Assembly (NCBI GenBank): GCA_018715465.1
Contig: DVLN01000052.1
Span: 1-8,837, forward strand
Length of the DNA stretch: 8,837 nucleotides
Source: Candidatus Faecivivens stercorigallinarum
GTDB taxonomy: Bacteria > Bacillota > Clostridia > Oscillospirales > Ruminococcaceae
Direction of reading: 5' to 3'
Shown piece after piece: positions 1 to 6,491 of this stretch (position 1 is the first letter of the stretch; each line of letters starts with the position of its first letter). The position numbers and the translations under genes were made by a program. The notes under the pieces are model-generated. The model saw nothing but the letters and a program-made list of their open reading frames with translations. It was not told where the DNA came from and ran no database searches.

Positions 1-30
1 GCATGCCTCCAGATTTTTTGCGTCAGATAC

Positions 31-59
31 TTGATTCTGCTTTGGTATTCTGATACAAT
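31..59 (+). promoter_or_regulatory. Sigma-70-type promoter of the GH32-GH31 operon
   Basis: A -35 box TTGATT (31-36) and a -10 box TACAAT (54-59) are separated by exactly 17 nt. TGA directly before the -10 gives an extended -10 (TGn). Transcription should begin near 66, leaving a leader of about 65 nt before the GH32 start codon. The spacing and match are seen directly; activity is inferred. Confidence 0.72.
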
Positions 60-97
60 ATTTTTAGTATCAAAGCTCCGTTTATATTCAGAATATC
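44..97. promoter_or_regulatory. Candidate operators around the GH32 promoter
   Basis: Two symmetrical elements lie on and just after the promoter. TGATAC (51-56) and GTATCA (67-72) form 6-bp arms with a 10-nt spacer that overlap the -10 box and the probable start point. ATATTC-A-GAATAT (84-96) is a perfect 13-bp palindrome inside the leader. In addition, GGTATTCTGA (44-53) and TCAGAATATC (88-97) form an inverted pair with 9 of 10 positions matching. Placement over the -10 and downstream of the start suits repressor binding, for example by a sugar-responsive regulator, but no regulator gene is in the window and the protein family is unknown. Confidence 0.45.
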
Positions 98-130
98 CTG
101 ATGCACAAAATCGGTGAGGAGGCAGCTTGC

Positions 131-1549
131 ATGACCAAACACGTTTTTTACAAGCCGGAAGACGGGTGGTCGGGCGATTACATCCCGTTTTACTGGAACG
201 GCACTTTCTATCTGTTTTATCTGCTTGACAGGCACAGTCCGCGCGGACATCTGGACGGTGTTCCCTGGTGTCTGACCGAAACGTCGGACTTCGTGCACTT
301 TACCTCCCGCGGAGTGGTGCTCCCCGGCGGCTCGGAAGAGGACCAGGACCTCTGCGTCTACACTGGATGCGCGCTGGCTGCCCAGGATCGGTTCCATATC
401 TTTTATACCGGCAACAACCCCTTTAAGCGTCAGATGGGCCTGCCGGAACAAAAGGTCATGCACGCGGTCAGCGACGATCTCCGCCACTGGACCAAAATCC
501 CGGAAGATACCTTCCAGGCCCCGGAAGGATATGAGCCCCATGACTGGCGGGACCCGTTTGTCTATCTGGATGAACGGGACGGACGGTATCATATGCTGCT
601 GGCCGCCCGGCTGAAAGAGGGGGCACCTCCCCGCCGCGGCTGTACCGCCCATTTAGTCAGCAGTGACCTGAAGACCTGGCAACAGCTGCCGCCATTATGG
701 GCACCGGAAAGCTATTATACCCATGAATGCCCTGACCTGTTTCAGATGGGCGAATGGTATTACCTGATCTTCTCGGAATTCAGCGATATCAACCGCACAC
801 GGTATGTCATGAGCAAAAGCCCCGACGGGCCATGGATTGCGCCTCAGCAGGATGTGTTTGACACCCGGCCCTATTACGCCGCAAAATCCTGCTCCGACGG
901 CCAGAAACGTTATCTATTCGGCTGGATCTCTACCCGTGAGGACGAGACCGATTTCAGTCCCTTCCGCTGGGCGGGCAGTCTGGCGGTGCATGAACTGTAC
1001 CAGCTGGAAAACGGCGAACTTGCCTGCCGGGAACCGGAAACGATTGCACAAAGCTGGAAGGCAAACGAACGCTCCCTCGCCTTTGGATGCACCCAGGACG
1101 GCGACGCCCGTGTGGAAAGAAAGGACGGCAGCGCGGTCGGATATTCGGTGGAAGAGCTGCCCGGCAGCTACCGCTTTGAAGCGGACGTGACGTTTGATGA
1201 AGGGACCCACAGCTTTGGCCTGCTGCTGCGCGCCGACCCCGAACGGGATACCGGCTATGCCCTCAACTTTGAACCGGCCGCCAGCCGGGTGGACTTTTAT
1301 ATCCGGCCGCGGATGGATTACAAAAACTTCAATGACGAGGGGCTCAGCCGTGTCTTTGATATGCACAAGCGGTCCTTCCACCTGTCGGTCACGGTCGACG
1401 ATACCATCGCGGTCGCCTATATCGACGGGAAAATTGCCTTTTCCACCCGGATGTATTCGGTCAATGGAAACAGGCTCGGCTTTTATGCGCTGCATGGCGG
1501 CATGACCCTGCACAACCCCCGCATCAGTACCTGTCAGGCTGACTGCTGA
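131..1549 (+). CDS. GH32-like glycoside hydrolase (beta-fructosidase type)
   Basis: This is probably a cytoplasmic retaining glycosidase that removes terminal fructofuranosyl (or a related furanosyl) unit from small sugars. The product is 472 aa from the ATG at 131, which is preceded at 113-122 by GGTGAGGAGG with an 8-nt gap; the in-frame ATG at 101 has no ribosome binding site. A five-bladed beta-propeller fills about residues 1-300. It carries the GH32 RDP motif (R140-D141-P142, transition-state Asp) and the EC motif (E199-C200-P-D-L-F, acid/base). The usual WMNDPNG nucleophile box is replaced by SGDYIPFYWNG, in which D16 is the presumed nucleophile. Residues from about 330 on form a beta-sandwich C-terminal domain. 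No signal peptide is seen. It is first in an operon with GH31. The family call is firm; beta-fructosidase specificity is inferred, and another clan GH-J activity is possible because of the altered nucleophile box. Confidence 0.85.
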   Translation: MTKHVFYKPEDGWSGDYIPFYWNGTFYLFYLLDRHSPRGHLDGVPWCLTETSDFVHFTSRGVVLPGGSEEDQDLCVYTGCALAAQDRFHIFYTGNNPFKRQMGLPEQKVMHAVSDDLRHWTKIPEDTFQAPEGYEPHDWRDPFVYLDERDGRYHMLLAARLKEGAPPRRGCTAHLVSSDLKTWQQLPPLWAPESYYTHECPDLFQMGEWYYLIFSEFSDINRTRYVMSKSPDGPWIAPQQDVFDTRPYYAAKSCSDGQKRYLFGWISTREDETDFSPFRWAGSLAVHELYQLENGELACREPETIAQSWKANERSLAFGCTQDGDARVERKDGSAVGYSVEELPGSYRFEADVTFDEGTHSFGLLLRADPERDTGYALNFEPAASRVDFYIRPRMDYKNFNDEGLSRVFDMHKRSFHLSVTVDDTIAVAYIDGKIAFSTRMYSVNGNRLGFYALHGGMTLHNPRISTCQADC

Positions 1550-1572
1550 TCAAAACAGAAAGGATGATTCCC

Positions 1573-3729
1573 ATGATTACCAAATACCGTTTTGGCACAC
1601 CGGTCATCGACACCGAAGCTGTCGTCGTCCGGCAGCCGGAAGCTGCTGTCTTCCAAAAAGGGGACGATGTTTCCATCCCCGGGTTCTCGGCGGCGGTCGT
1701 CGATGCCAATTTGCAGACAGACGGTTCGGTCCGGCGCTTTGGCGTCACCAAACAGCTGCCCCGCAAGGACGCCTGGCAGTTTACCCTTGAGCTGCATGAC
1801 GGGGACCGCGTCTACGGGCTGGGCGAGGCACAGCGCGGGATGAACAAGCGCGGCTGGCTGTACATCAGCAACAATGTCGACGATATGTACCACACCGAAA
1901 GCAAGTATAATCTCTATGGCTCCCACAACTTCCTGATTGTAGAGCGGGCGGACGGCAGCGATGGCAATGTCGCGGTCTTTCTGGATGACCCGGGCGTCTG
2001 CCGGTTTGACGTCGGGTATACCGACAAGGACAAACTGATCATTACCGCTTCTTCGCTCAACTTTGACCTCTATTTCCTGACCGGCGCGGATAACTCCAAA
2101 AAGCCGCTTTCGATTACACGAGAGTTCCGAAGCATCATCGGTCAGAGCTATATCCCGCCCAAGTGGGGCATGGGATATGGCCAGTCACGGTTTGATTACT
2201 TTACCGACGCGGATATCCGTGAGATCGCCAGGAGATACCATGAAAACGGAATCCCGCTGGACATGATCTATCTGGACATCGACTATATGGTCCACTACAA
2301 GGACTTTACCGTCAATACCGATGCTTTCCCCGACCTGACCCGGCTGACAACCGATCTCCGGGAACAGCAGGGCATCCGTCTGGTGCCGATCATCGACGCC
2401 GGCATCAAGGTATTGGAAGGGGACGAGACCGCCGAAGAAGGCATTGCAAACGGTTACTTCTGCACCAAAGAAGACGGCACACCCTTTACCGGCGCGGTAT
2501 GGCCGGGGCTGTCCTACTTTACCGATTACCTGAACCCCGACGCGAGAAAATGGTTTGGCCGCCATTACCAGTTTTTACTGGACCAGGGCATCGAAGGCTT
2601 CTGGAATGATATGAACGAACCGTCCATCTTCTTTACCAATGAGACCATCCGCCGGGCGGTTGAGACGGCGGAAAAAATCGGGATCAAGGACAACTATACG
2701 ATTGAAGACTGGCAGGCTGTGACGGCCGCATCGGCAGGCATGGGCGAGCAGATGCAGTACTACGATCAGTTTTACCATACCGTCAACGGCAGGCGCATCT
2801 GCCACAAAGATGTCCACAACATCTACGGCTACAATATGACCCGCGCCGCCGGTGAAGCGTTTGAAGAGATCTGCCCCGACAAGCGGATTTTGATGTTCTC
2901 CCGCTCTTCCTATATCGGCATGCACCGTTACGGCGGCATCTGGACCGGCGACAACGCCTCCTGGTGGGCACACCTCCAGCAGGTTATCAAACAGCAGCCC
3001 GGGCTCAATATGGTCGGATTGATGTTCAATGGTTCCGATACCGGCGGATTCAGCGGCAATACCACCGAGGACCTGATGACCCGCTGGCTGGAGTTTTCCA
3101 TCTTCACCCCGCTGTTCCGCAACCATGCGACCGAGAATACCCGGCTCCAGCAGCTGTATCTCTTCAAGGACCTCAAGTCAATCGGCAATATCGTCGGGCT
3201 GCGGTATGCCTTCCTGCCCTACCTGTACAGCGAATATGTCAAAGCCGCGCTCAATAACGACATGTATATGAAGCCGCTCTCCTTTGTCTATGAGGACGAC
3301 CCGGCCGCAAAAGAGATCGAAGACCAGCTGATGGTCGGCGAAAGCATCATGATCACACCGGTTGTCAATCAGAACGCTTCCGGGCGCAATGTCTATCTGC
3401 CGGAAGAGATGCGGATGATCCGGTTCCGCAGTGCCGAGGATTATGACACCGAGGTCGTTCCCGCCGGCTGGCATTACCTGCCCTGCAAACTGAATGAAGT
3501 GATGGTCTTCCTCCGCAGAGGGCATCTGTTCCCGACGGCAGCGCCCGCGCTGTCGGTAGCGGCACTGGATGAGCAAAACCTGAAGGTCTACGCTTTCGGC
3601 GACGGCAGCTATCAGCTCTATCAGGACGACGGCGTCTCGAAAGACTTTGCCAACCCGGAACACCTGAAAACCATCAAGGTTACGGATGGCACCGTCTCTG
3701 CGGACGGGCTGAACCTGACCCTCCGGTAA
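1573..3729 (+). CDS. GH31 alpha-glucosidase family protein
   Basis: This is a retaining exo-alpha-glycosidase, most likely an alpha-glucosidase releasing glucose from non-reducing ends of short alpha-glucosides inside the cell. I choose the ATG at 1573 (718 aa), which lies 9 nt after an AAAGG ribosome binding site; the ATG at 1564 touches that site and is unlikely. An N-terminal beta-sandwich (about residues 1-190) precedes the (beta/alpha)8 barrel. The nucleophile is D346 in FWNDMNEPSIF and the acid/base is D460 in IWTGDNASWW. A GSDTGGF segment follows near D489 and RNHA closes the barrel. About 100 residues separate the two catalytic Asp residues, including a YHTVNGRRICHKDVHN segment like that recalled in gut Firmicutes alpha-glucosidases of the Ruminococcus obeum Ro-alphaG1 type (no alignment was run). 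There is no signal peptide or membrane segment. It sits 23 nt after GH32, so co-transcription is likely. Linkage preference (alpha-1,4, alpha-1,6 or other) cannot be read here. Confidence 0.92.
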   Translation: MITKYRFGTPVIDTEAVVVRQPEAAVFQKGDDVSIPGFSAAVVDANLQTDGSVRRFGVTKQLPRKDAWQFTLELHDGDRVYGLGEAQRGMNKRGWLYISNNVDDMYHTESKYNLYGSHNFLIVERADGSDGNVAVFLDDPGVCRFDVGYTDKDKLIITASSLNFDLYFLTGADNSKKPLSITREFRSIIGQSYIPPKWGMGYGQSRFDYFTDADIREIARRYHENGIPLDMIYLDIDYMVHYKDFTVNTDAFPDLTRLTTDLREQQGIRLVPIIDAGIKVLEGDETAEEGIANGYFCTKEDGTPFTGAVWPGLSYFTDYLNPDARKWFGRHYQFLLDQGIEGFWNDMNEPSIFFTNETIRRAVETAEKIGIKDNYTIEDWQAVTAASAGMGEQMQYYDQFYHTVNGRRICHKDVHNIYGYNMTRAAGEAFEEICPDKRILMFSRSSYIGMHRYGGIWTGDNASWWAHLQQVIKQQPGLNMVGLMFNGSDTGGFSGNTTEDLMTRWLEFSIFTPLFRNHATENTRLQQLYLFKDLKSIGNIVGLRYAFLPYLYSEYVKAALNNDMYMKPLSFVYEDDPAAKEIEDQLMVGESIMITPVVNQNASGRNVYLPEEMRMIRFRSAEDYDTEVVPAGWHYLPCKLNEVMVFLRRGHLFPTAAPALSVAALDEQNLKVYAFGDGSYQLYQDDGVSKDFANPEHLKTIKVTDGTVSADGLNLTLR

Positions 3730-3760
3730 AATTCGCAATCTGAACCTCCGAGCACATACA

Positions 3761-3803
3761 AAACAGCCTCTGACCCGGCAGAAAACCGAATCAGAGGCTG
3801 TTT
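3761..3803. terminator. Bidirectional hairpin terminator between GH31 and the CMD gene
   Basis: AAACAGCCTCTGA (3761-3773) pairs perfectly with TCAGAGGCTGTTT (3791-3803), giving a 13-bp stem and a 17-nt loop. The A/T ends supply a short U run on either strand. It lies between the GH31 stop (3729) and the stop of the convergent CMD gene (3817), so it can end both transcripts. Confidence 0.85.
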
Positions 3804-3816
3804 GCATTTTGAACGA

Positions 3817-4578
3817 TCAATTCTTTGTCAGCGGCTCCCGCCCAGCATTCAGGGCATTGAACATCCGCGGGATTCCGATATAACCGCCAGCATGTACCAG
3901 CGCGCAGACGATCTCCTCAGCGGTATTCCCCACCCGGAGCGCGCCTTCAATATGGCTGCGGACCTGCATGTCAGCCCCGCCGAGTGCCGCCAGCAGCACA
4001 ACGGTCAGCAGCTCCCGTGTCTTTCCATCCAGCCCTGTTCTGGTGCAGAAATCCCCGAAGCCCAGTTCGGTCAGAAACCGCGGGACAGCTTCGGCAAAAT
4101 CGCCCGGCAGCCAGCTGTAGCGTTCCTTGATCTCGTCTCCATAGACAGGTGCCTGGATTTCCAGTCCCCGCCGGTACCGCTCCTCATCCGAGCTGAGCGT
4201 CTTCTGGTCGGGCAGCGGAAGGGAGATGCCATTCTCCGAAAAGACCTCGTTCATCACGGCGATGGCGTTGAGGGTCTTCGGGAAGCCGATAAACGGCGCG
4301 CACTGATAGATTGCCTCCCGGATCTCCACCGGCGTACAGCCAGCGTTCAGACCGGCCTGGAGGTGCGCCCGGAGCTGCGGCAGGGTGCTGAGGGTGGTCA
4401 GCGCAGTGATGGTCACCAGTTCCCGCATCCGGTTGTCCAGGCTGCCGGTATAACAGACGTCACCAAAGATATACCCTTGCAAAATCTGCATAAATCCGCC
4501 GTCACTGCCTTCGTCTCCCGCGGCATGGCTGTGAAACAGCTGCTGCATTTTCTGTTCGGTCCGTTCTTTTCTATCCAT
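3817..4578 (-). CDS. Carboxymuconolactone decarboxylase family protein with two CMD domains
   Basis: The 253-aa protein has two tandem CMD/AhpD-fold helical domains. The first (about residues 30-112) carries RMRELVTITAL and a downstream QLRAHLQAGLNAGCTPVEI segment ending in FIGFPKTLNAI. The second (about 160-245) carries TRELLTVVLLAALGG, MQVRSHIEGALRVGNTAEEI and YIGIPRMFNAL. Each repeat keeps the Glu of the REL motif (E53, E189) and the family His (H72, H209). The CxxC pair of peroxidase-type AhpD is absent, so an AhpD-like thiol reductase role is unlikely. True gamma-carboxymuconolactone decarboxylase activity is not implied; many anaerobes carry such proteins with unknown substrates. The start is supported by AGGAGG (minus strand, 4586-4591) 7 nt upstream. 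It is divergent from the GH43 pair and convergent with the GH31 operon. The family is clear; the function is not. Confidence 0.88.
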   Translation of the reverse strand: MDRKERTEQKMQQLFHSHAAGDEGSDGGFMQILQGYIFGDVCYTGSLDNRMRELVTITALTTLSTLPQLRAHLQAGLNAGCTPVEIREAIYQCAPFIGFPKTLNAIAVMNEVFSENGISLPLPDQKTLSSDEERYRRGLEIQAPVYGDEIKERYSWLPGDFAEAVPRFLTELGFGDFCTRTGLDGKTRELLTVVLLAALGGADMQVRSHIEGALRVGNTAEEIVCALVHAGGYIGIPRMFNALNAGREPLTKN

Positions 4579-4626
4579 TGCAGTTCCTCCTGTCTGTCGT
4601 CAAGCTGTGAAATCCTTCTGCAAATC

Positions 4627-4655
4627 ATTATACAGCAAATGGGAAACTATGTCCA
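4627..4655 (-). promoter_or_regulatory. Promoter of the CMD gene
   Basis: On the minus strand a -35 box TGGACA (4655-4650) and a perfect -10 TATAAT (4632-4627) are 17 nt apart. Transcription would start near 4620, about 40 nt before the CMD start codon. This is the closest match to the sigma-70 consensus in the window. Confidence 0.75.
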
Positions 4656-4678
4656 ATACCTATTATTTATCCATTTCC

Positions 4679-4693
4679 ATACGGATTCCGTAT
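4679..4693. promoter_or_regulatory. Perfect 15-bp palindrome in the CMD/GH43 divergent region
   Basis: ATACGGA-T-TCCGTAT is a perfect inverted repeat about the base at 4686. It lies between the two divergent promoters, upstream of both -35 boxes (about 66 bp before the inferred CMD start and about 86 bp before the inferred GH43 start). This is an activator-like or shared-regulator position. It does not resemble a terminator, because there is no T run and it lies outside both transcripts. Confidence 0.5.
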
Positions 4694-4706
4694 CGCTGCA
4701 AATGAA

Positions 4707-4716
4707 AGGATATCCT
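4707..4716. promoter_or_regulatory. 10-bp palindrome upstream of the GH43 promoter
   Basis: AGGATATCCT is a perfect palindrome 20 nt before the GH43 -35 box and about 25 bp (centre to centre) from the 15-bp palindrome. A 10-bp palindrome can arise by chance, so it is listed as a weak operator candidate. Confidence 0.3.
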
Positions 4717-4736
4717 CCGCTTTTTCATCCGCCGTC

Positions 4737-4765
4737 TTGCAAAGAGATGCCGCAGATGCTACAAT
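4737..4765 (+). promoter_or_regulatory. Promoter of the GH43-DUF3237 pair
   Basis: TTGCAA (4737-4742) and TACAAT (4760-4765) are 17 nt apart, and TGC precedes the -10, making it an extended -10. Transcription should start near 4772, about 50 nt before the GH43 start codon. Confidence 0.75.
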
Positions 4766-4780
4766 AAAATCAAAGTCAGC

Positions 4781-4797
4781 TCCCGGATATTCCCGGA
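4781..4797 (+). repeat. Direct repeat TCCCGGA in the GH43 leader
   Basis: TCCCGGA occurs at 4781-4787 and again at 4791-4797, so the copies are 10 bp apart, one DNA turn. They lie just after the inferred transcription start and before the ribosome binding site AGGAGG (4811-4816). This could be a regulator site or chance; no stable hairpin is evident. Confidence 0.35.
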
Positions 4798-4820
4798 AGC
4801 AGTAATTTTCAGGAGGGCAT

Positions 4821-5681
4821 ATGAAACTGCAGGATATTCACATCAGAGACCCCTTTATCTTACTGGAAGGGGGACGTTACTATCTGTACGGCTCCAGAGG
4901 AAATGAAGCCTGGGGAAAGGCAACCGGGCTGGACGTCTACGAAAGCGACGATCTGGTCAGCTGGAGCGGCCCGTCGGTCGTCTTCACACCGCCGGAAGGA
5001 TTTTGGGCGGACATGCACTTCTGGGCGCCAGAAGTCCATCAATATCATGGCAAATTCTATATGTTTGTCAGTTTCAAGAGCGAGACAGCCTGCCGCGGCA
5101 CCCAGATTATGGTTGCGGACACCCCCAAAGGCCCCTTCACCCTTCACAGCGACGGACCTGTTACCCCCAGGGACTGGGAATGCCTGGACGGCACCCTGTA
5201 TATCGACCGCGACGGGAAGCCTTACATGGTCTTCTGCCATGAATGGCTCCAGGTCAAAGACGGCGAAATGTGCGCCGTTCGCCTTTCGGATGATCTGAAA
5301 CAGGCGGTCGGGGAACCCTTTTTGCTGTTCCGCGCGTCCGAGCCCGACTGGGCACTCAAGGACAAGACCGAATTTGTCACCGACGGCCCCTGGATGTACC
5401 GGACCGCTAGCGGGAAACTGCTGATGCTCTGGTCGAGCAGTGCAGCCAACGGCTATGTCGAAGCAATCGCCTATTCAGACAACGGGGATGTGACCGGCAG
5501 ATGGCAGCACCAGAAGCAGCTGCTGTTTGATCAGGACGGCGGCCACGGGATGATCTTCACCTCCAAAGAGGGCAAACTGTTTTTCATCCTGCACAACCCC
5601 AACAACTCCCCGATGGAACGGCCGGTCATCCTGCCGCTGGAAGAACGGGACGGCACCCTCGCTGTAATCAGGGGAAACTGA
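4821..5681 (+). CDS. GH43-family glycoside hydrolase
   Basis: This is a 286-aa single-domain five-bladed beta-propeller, probably an intracellular exo-glycosidase acting on arabinofuranosyl, xylosyl or galactosyl oligosaccharides. The ATG at 4821 follows AGGAGGG by a few bases. IRDPFI places the presumed catalytic base at D10. WAPEV (68-72) is the usual GH43 substrate-site motif. LDGTLY puts the pKa-tuning Asp at D123. HEW follows (E141), and DGGHG (239-243) supplies the conserved central His at H242. The general-acid position, normally Glu in EGP, reads TDGP (D188); either D188 serves, or E141 takes that role. No signal peptide, carbohydrate-binding module or C-terminal sandwich is present, so it is at the short end for the family. 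It is first of a likely two-gene transcript with the DUF3237 gene 40 nt downstream. Family is firm; subfamily and substrate are not known. Confidence 0.88.
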   Translation: MKLQDIHIRDPFILLEGGRYYLYGSRGNEAWGKATGLDVYESDDLVSWSGPSVVFTPPEGFWADMHFWAPEVHQYHGKFYMFVSFKSETACRGTQIMVADTPKGPFTLHSDGPVTPRDWECLDGTLYIDRDGKPYMVFCHEWLQVKDGEMCAVRLSDDLKQAVGEPFLLFRASEPDWALKDKTEFVTDGPWMYRTASGKLLMLWSSSAANGYVEAIAYSDNGDVTGRWQHQKQLLFDQDGGHGMIFTSKEGKLFFILHNPNNSPMERPVILPLEERDGTLAVIRGN

Positions 5682-5721
5682 TCCGGGCGGCAAAATCAAA
5701 GATAAAGGGAGGCAGCTAAAA

Positions 5722-6153
5722 ATGAAACCCATCCTGGACATCAAAATCGAAAGCAATGGGCAGGACCTGCATCTGGAAGGGGAAAACGGGACAATTGACA
5801 TGATCCCCTTCAAGGGGACGGCGACCGGCGAAATCTTTGAGGGGATTGTAGAACCCTGCGGCGTCGACACCCAGCTGGTCAACGCGGCCGGTATCCGCCA
5901 TATGAGCGCCCGTTATATGCTGACCGGGCAGGATATGGACGGCCAGCCGGCACATATCTACATCGAAAACAACGGATGGTTTGACGAAAACCAGGGACCG
6001 ATGACCCTGCCGTTTAAAACCGTGCCGGTCTTTTATACCGACAGCAAGGCACTGGCACCCTATCTCCACCGCAACCAGTTTGTCGGCGAAGGGCATATGC
6101 TGCCGGACGGCCTGCACATCCTTTTTTTTGAGATCAGCAGCAAAAAAGACTGA
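5722..6153 (+). CDS. DUF3237-like small protein
   Basis: This 143-aa protein matches the layout of DUF3237 beta-barrel proteins as I know them. It has a G-x-D-x-Q stretch (G47-V-D-T-Q51), an ARY core strand (63-65), a DG turn (73-74) before HIYIENNG (78-85), a V-P-V-F-Y segment (101-105), and a final VGEGHMLPDGLHILFFEI strand pair (121-138). It is predicted soluble and cytoplasmic, with no cysteine pair or obvious catalytic triad. The function of the family is unknown; members often accompany catabolic genes. AAGGGAGG (5705-5712) lies 9 nt before the ATG. It follows GH43 by 40 nt without a terminator and is followed by a strong one, so it is probably translated from the GH43 transcript. A direct role in handling the GH43 product is possible but unproven. 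Confidence 0.75.
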   Translation: MKPILDIKIESNGQDLHLEGENGTIDMIPFKGTATGEIFEGIVEPCGVDTQLVNAAGIRHMSARYMLTGQDMDGQPAHIYIENNGWFDENQGPMTLPFKTVPVFYTDSKALAPYLHRNQFVGEGHMLPDGLHILFFEISSKKD

Positions 6154-6173
6154 CCAAACGCCTCAAGCCTCAG

Positions 6174-6491
6174 TTACAGCATCATCACAAAAGCCTGCCG
6201 CAAGGAAGATTTGCAGCAGGCTTTTATTTTTATTTGGGTTACGTCTGTTTTTTCGCCCCGGCGGGTTTCCTCATTCTGCCGGGTCATGCCGCGGCAAAAC
6301 TCCATGTACATCGAAGCCAGCGGTACCGGCCAGTCGTACCCGAGATACCCCTCCCCCTTCCGAATCAGAAAATCCGCCAACTCGACCGGCAGCGCGTTCC
6401 AGCTGTCCCGCTCACGAAATCCCGGGAACGGGTGAAACGCTTCCCGCGGCAGCAGGCTGTCTGTCACAGCAGTCTTATTTTTTTCAAACAT
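6174..6491 (-). pseudogene. Truncated 5' end of a heparinase II/III-type gene
   Basis: The minus-strand frame encodes 105 aa and has its own ribosome binding site AAGGGAG (6507-6501) 9 nt before the ATG. Residues about 26-70 (RERDSWNALPVELADFLI, then GYDWPVPLASMYMEFCRG) resemble, from memory, the N-terminal helical stretch of Firmicutes heparinase II/III-family proteins, where a similar ...LPATLYLEFxRTGNR... segment precedes the alpha/alpha toroid. Full-length members are several hundred residues, so only the first tenth remains. The last 30 or so residues look unrelated and basic, and residues 89-101 are encoded by the terminator stem of the facing gene. This suggests a deletion removed the body of the gene and the frame now ends by chance. 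The alternative is a short functional protein of unknown role. The reading is real-looking; the family link is moderate. Confidence 0.5.
6189..6234 (+). terminator. Strong terminator after the DUF3237 gene
   Basis: AAAAGCCTGC (6189-6198) pairs with GCAGGCTTTT (6216-6225). After one mismatch the pairing continues with GCAA (6200-6203) and TTGC (6211-6214), closing on a 7-nt loop. A T-rich run to about 6234 follows. It lies 35 nt after the DUF3237 stop and overlaps the end of the truncated minus-strand frame. Confidence 0.9.

Noticed and set aside
101..130. Upstream ATG at 101 as the GH32 start
   Set aside because: No Shine-Dalgarno sequence precedes it, while GGTGAGGAGG sits 8 nt before the ATG at 131, and the extra ten residues would be encoded by the ribosome binding site itself.
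3761..3803. The 13-bp inverted repeat as an operator
   Set aside because: It lies between two convergent stop codons, has a long stable stem and U-rich flanks on both strands, and is far from any promoter, so a bidirectional terminator is the simpler reading.
3802..4767. Long plus-strand open frame of 321 codons opposite the CMD gene
   Set aside because: It is the antisense of a well-supported minus-strand CMD gene with clear family motifs, its own ribosome binding site and a near-consensus promoter; the plus frame starts inside the terminator stem and has no family-like sequence.
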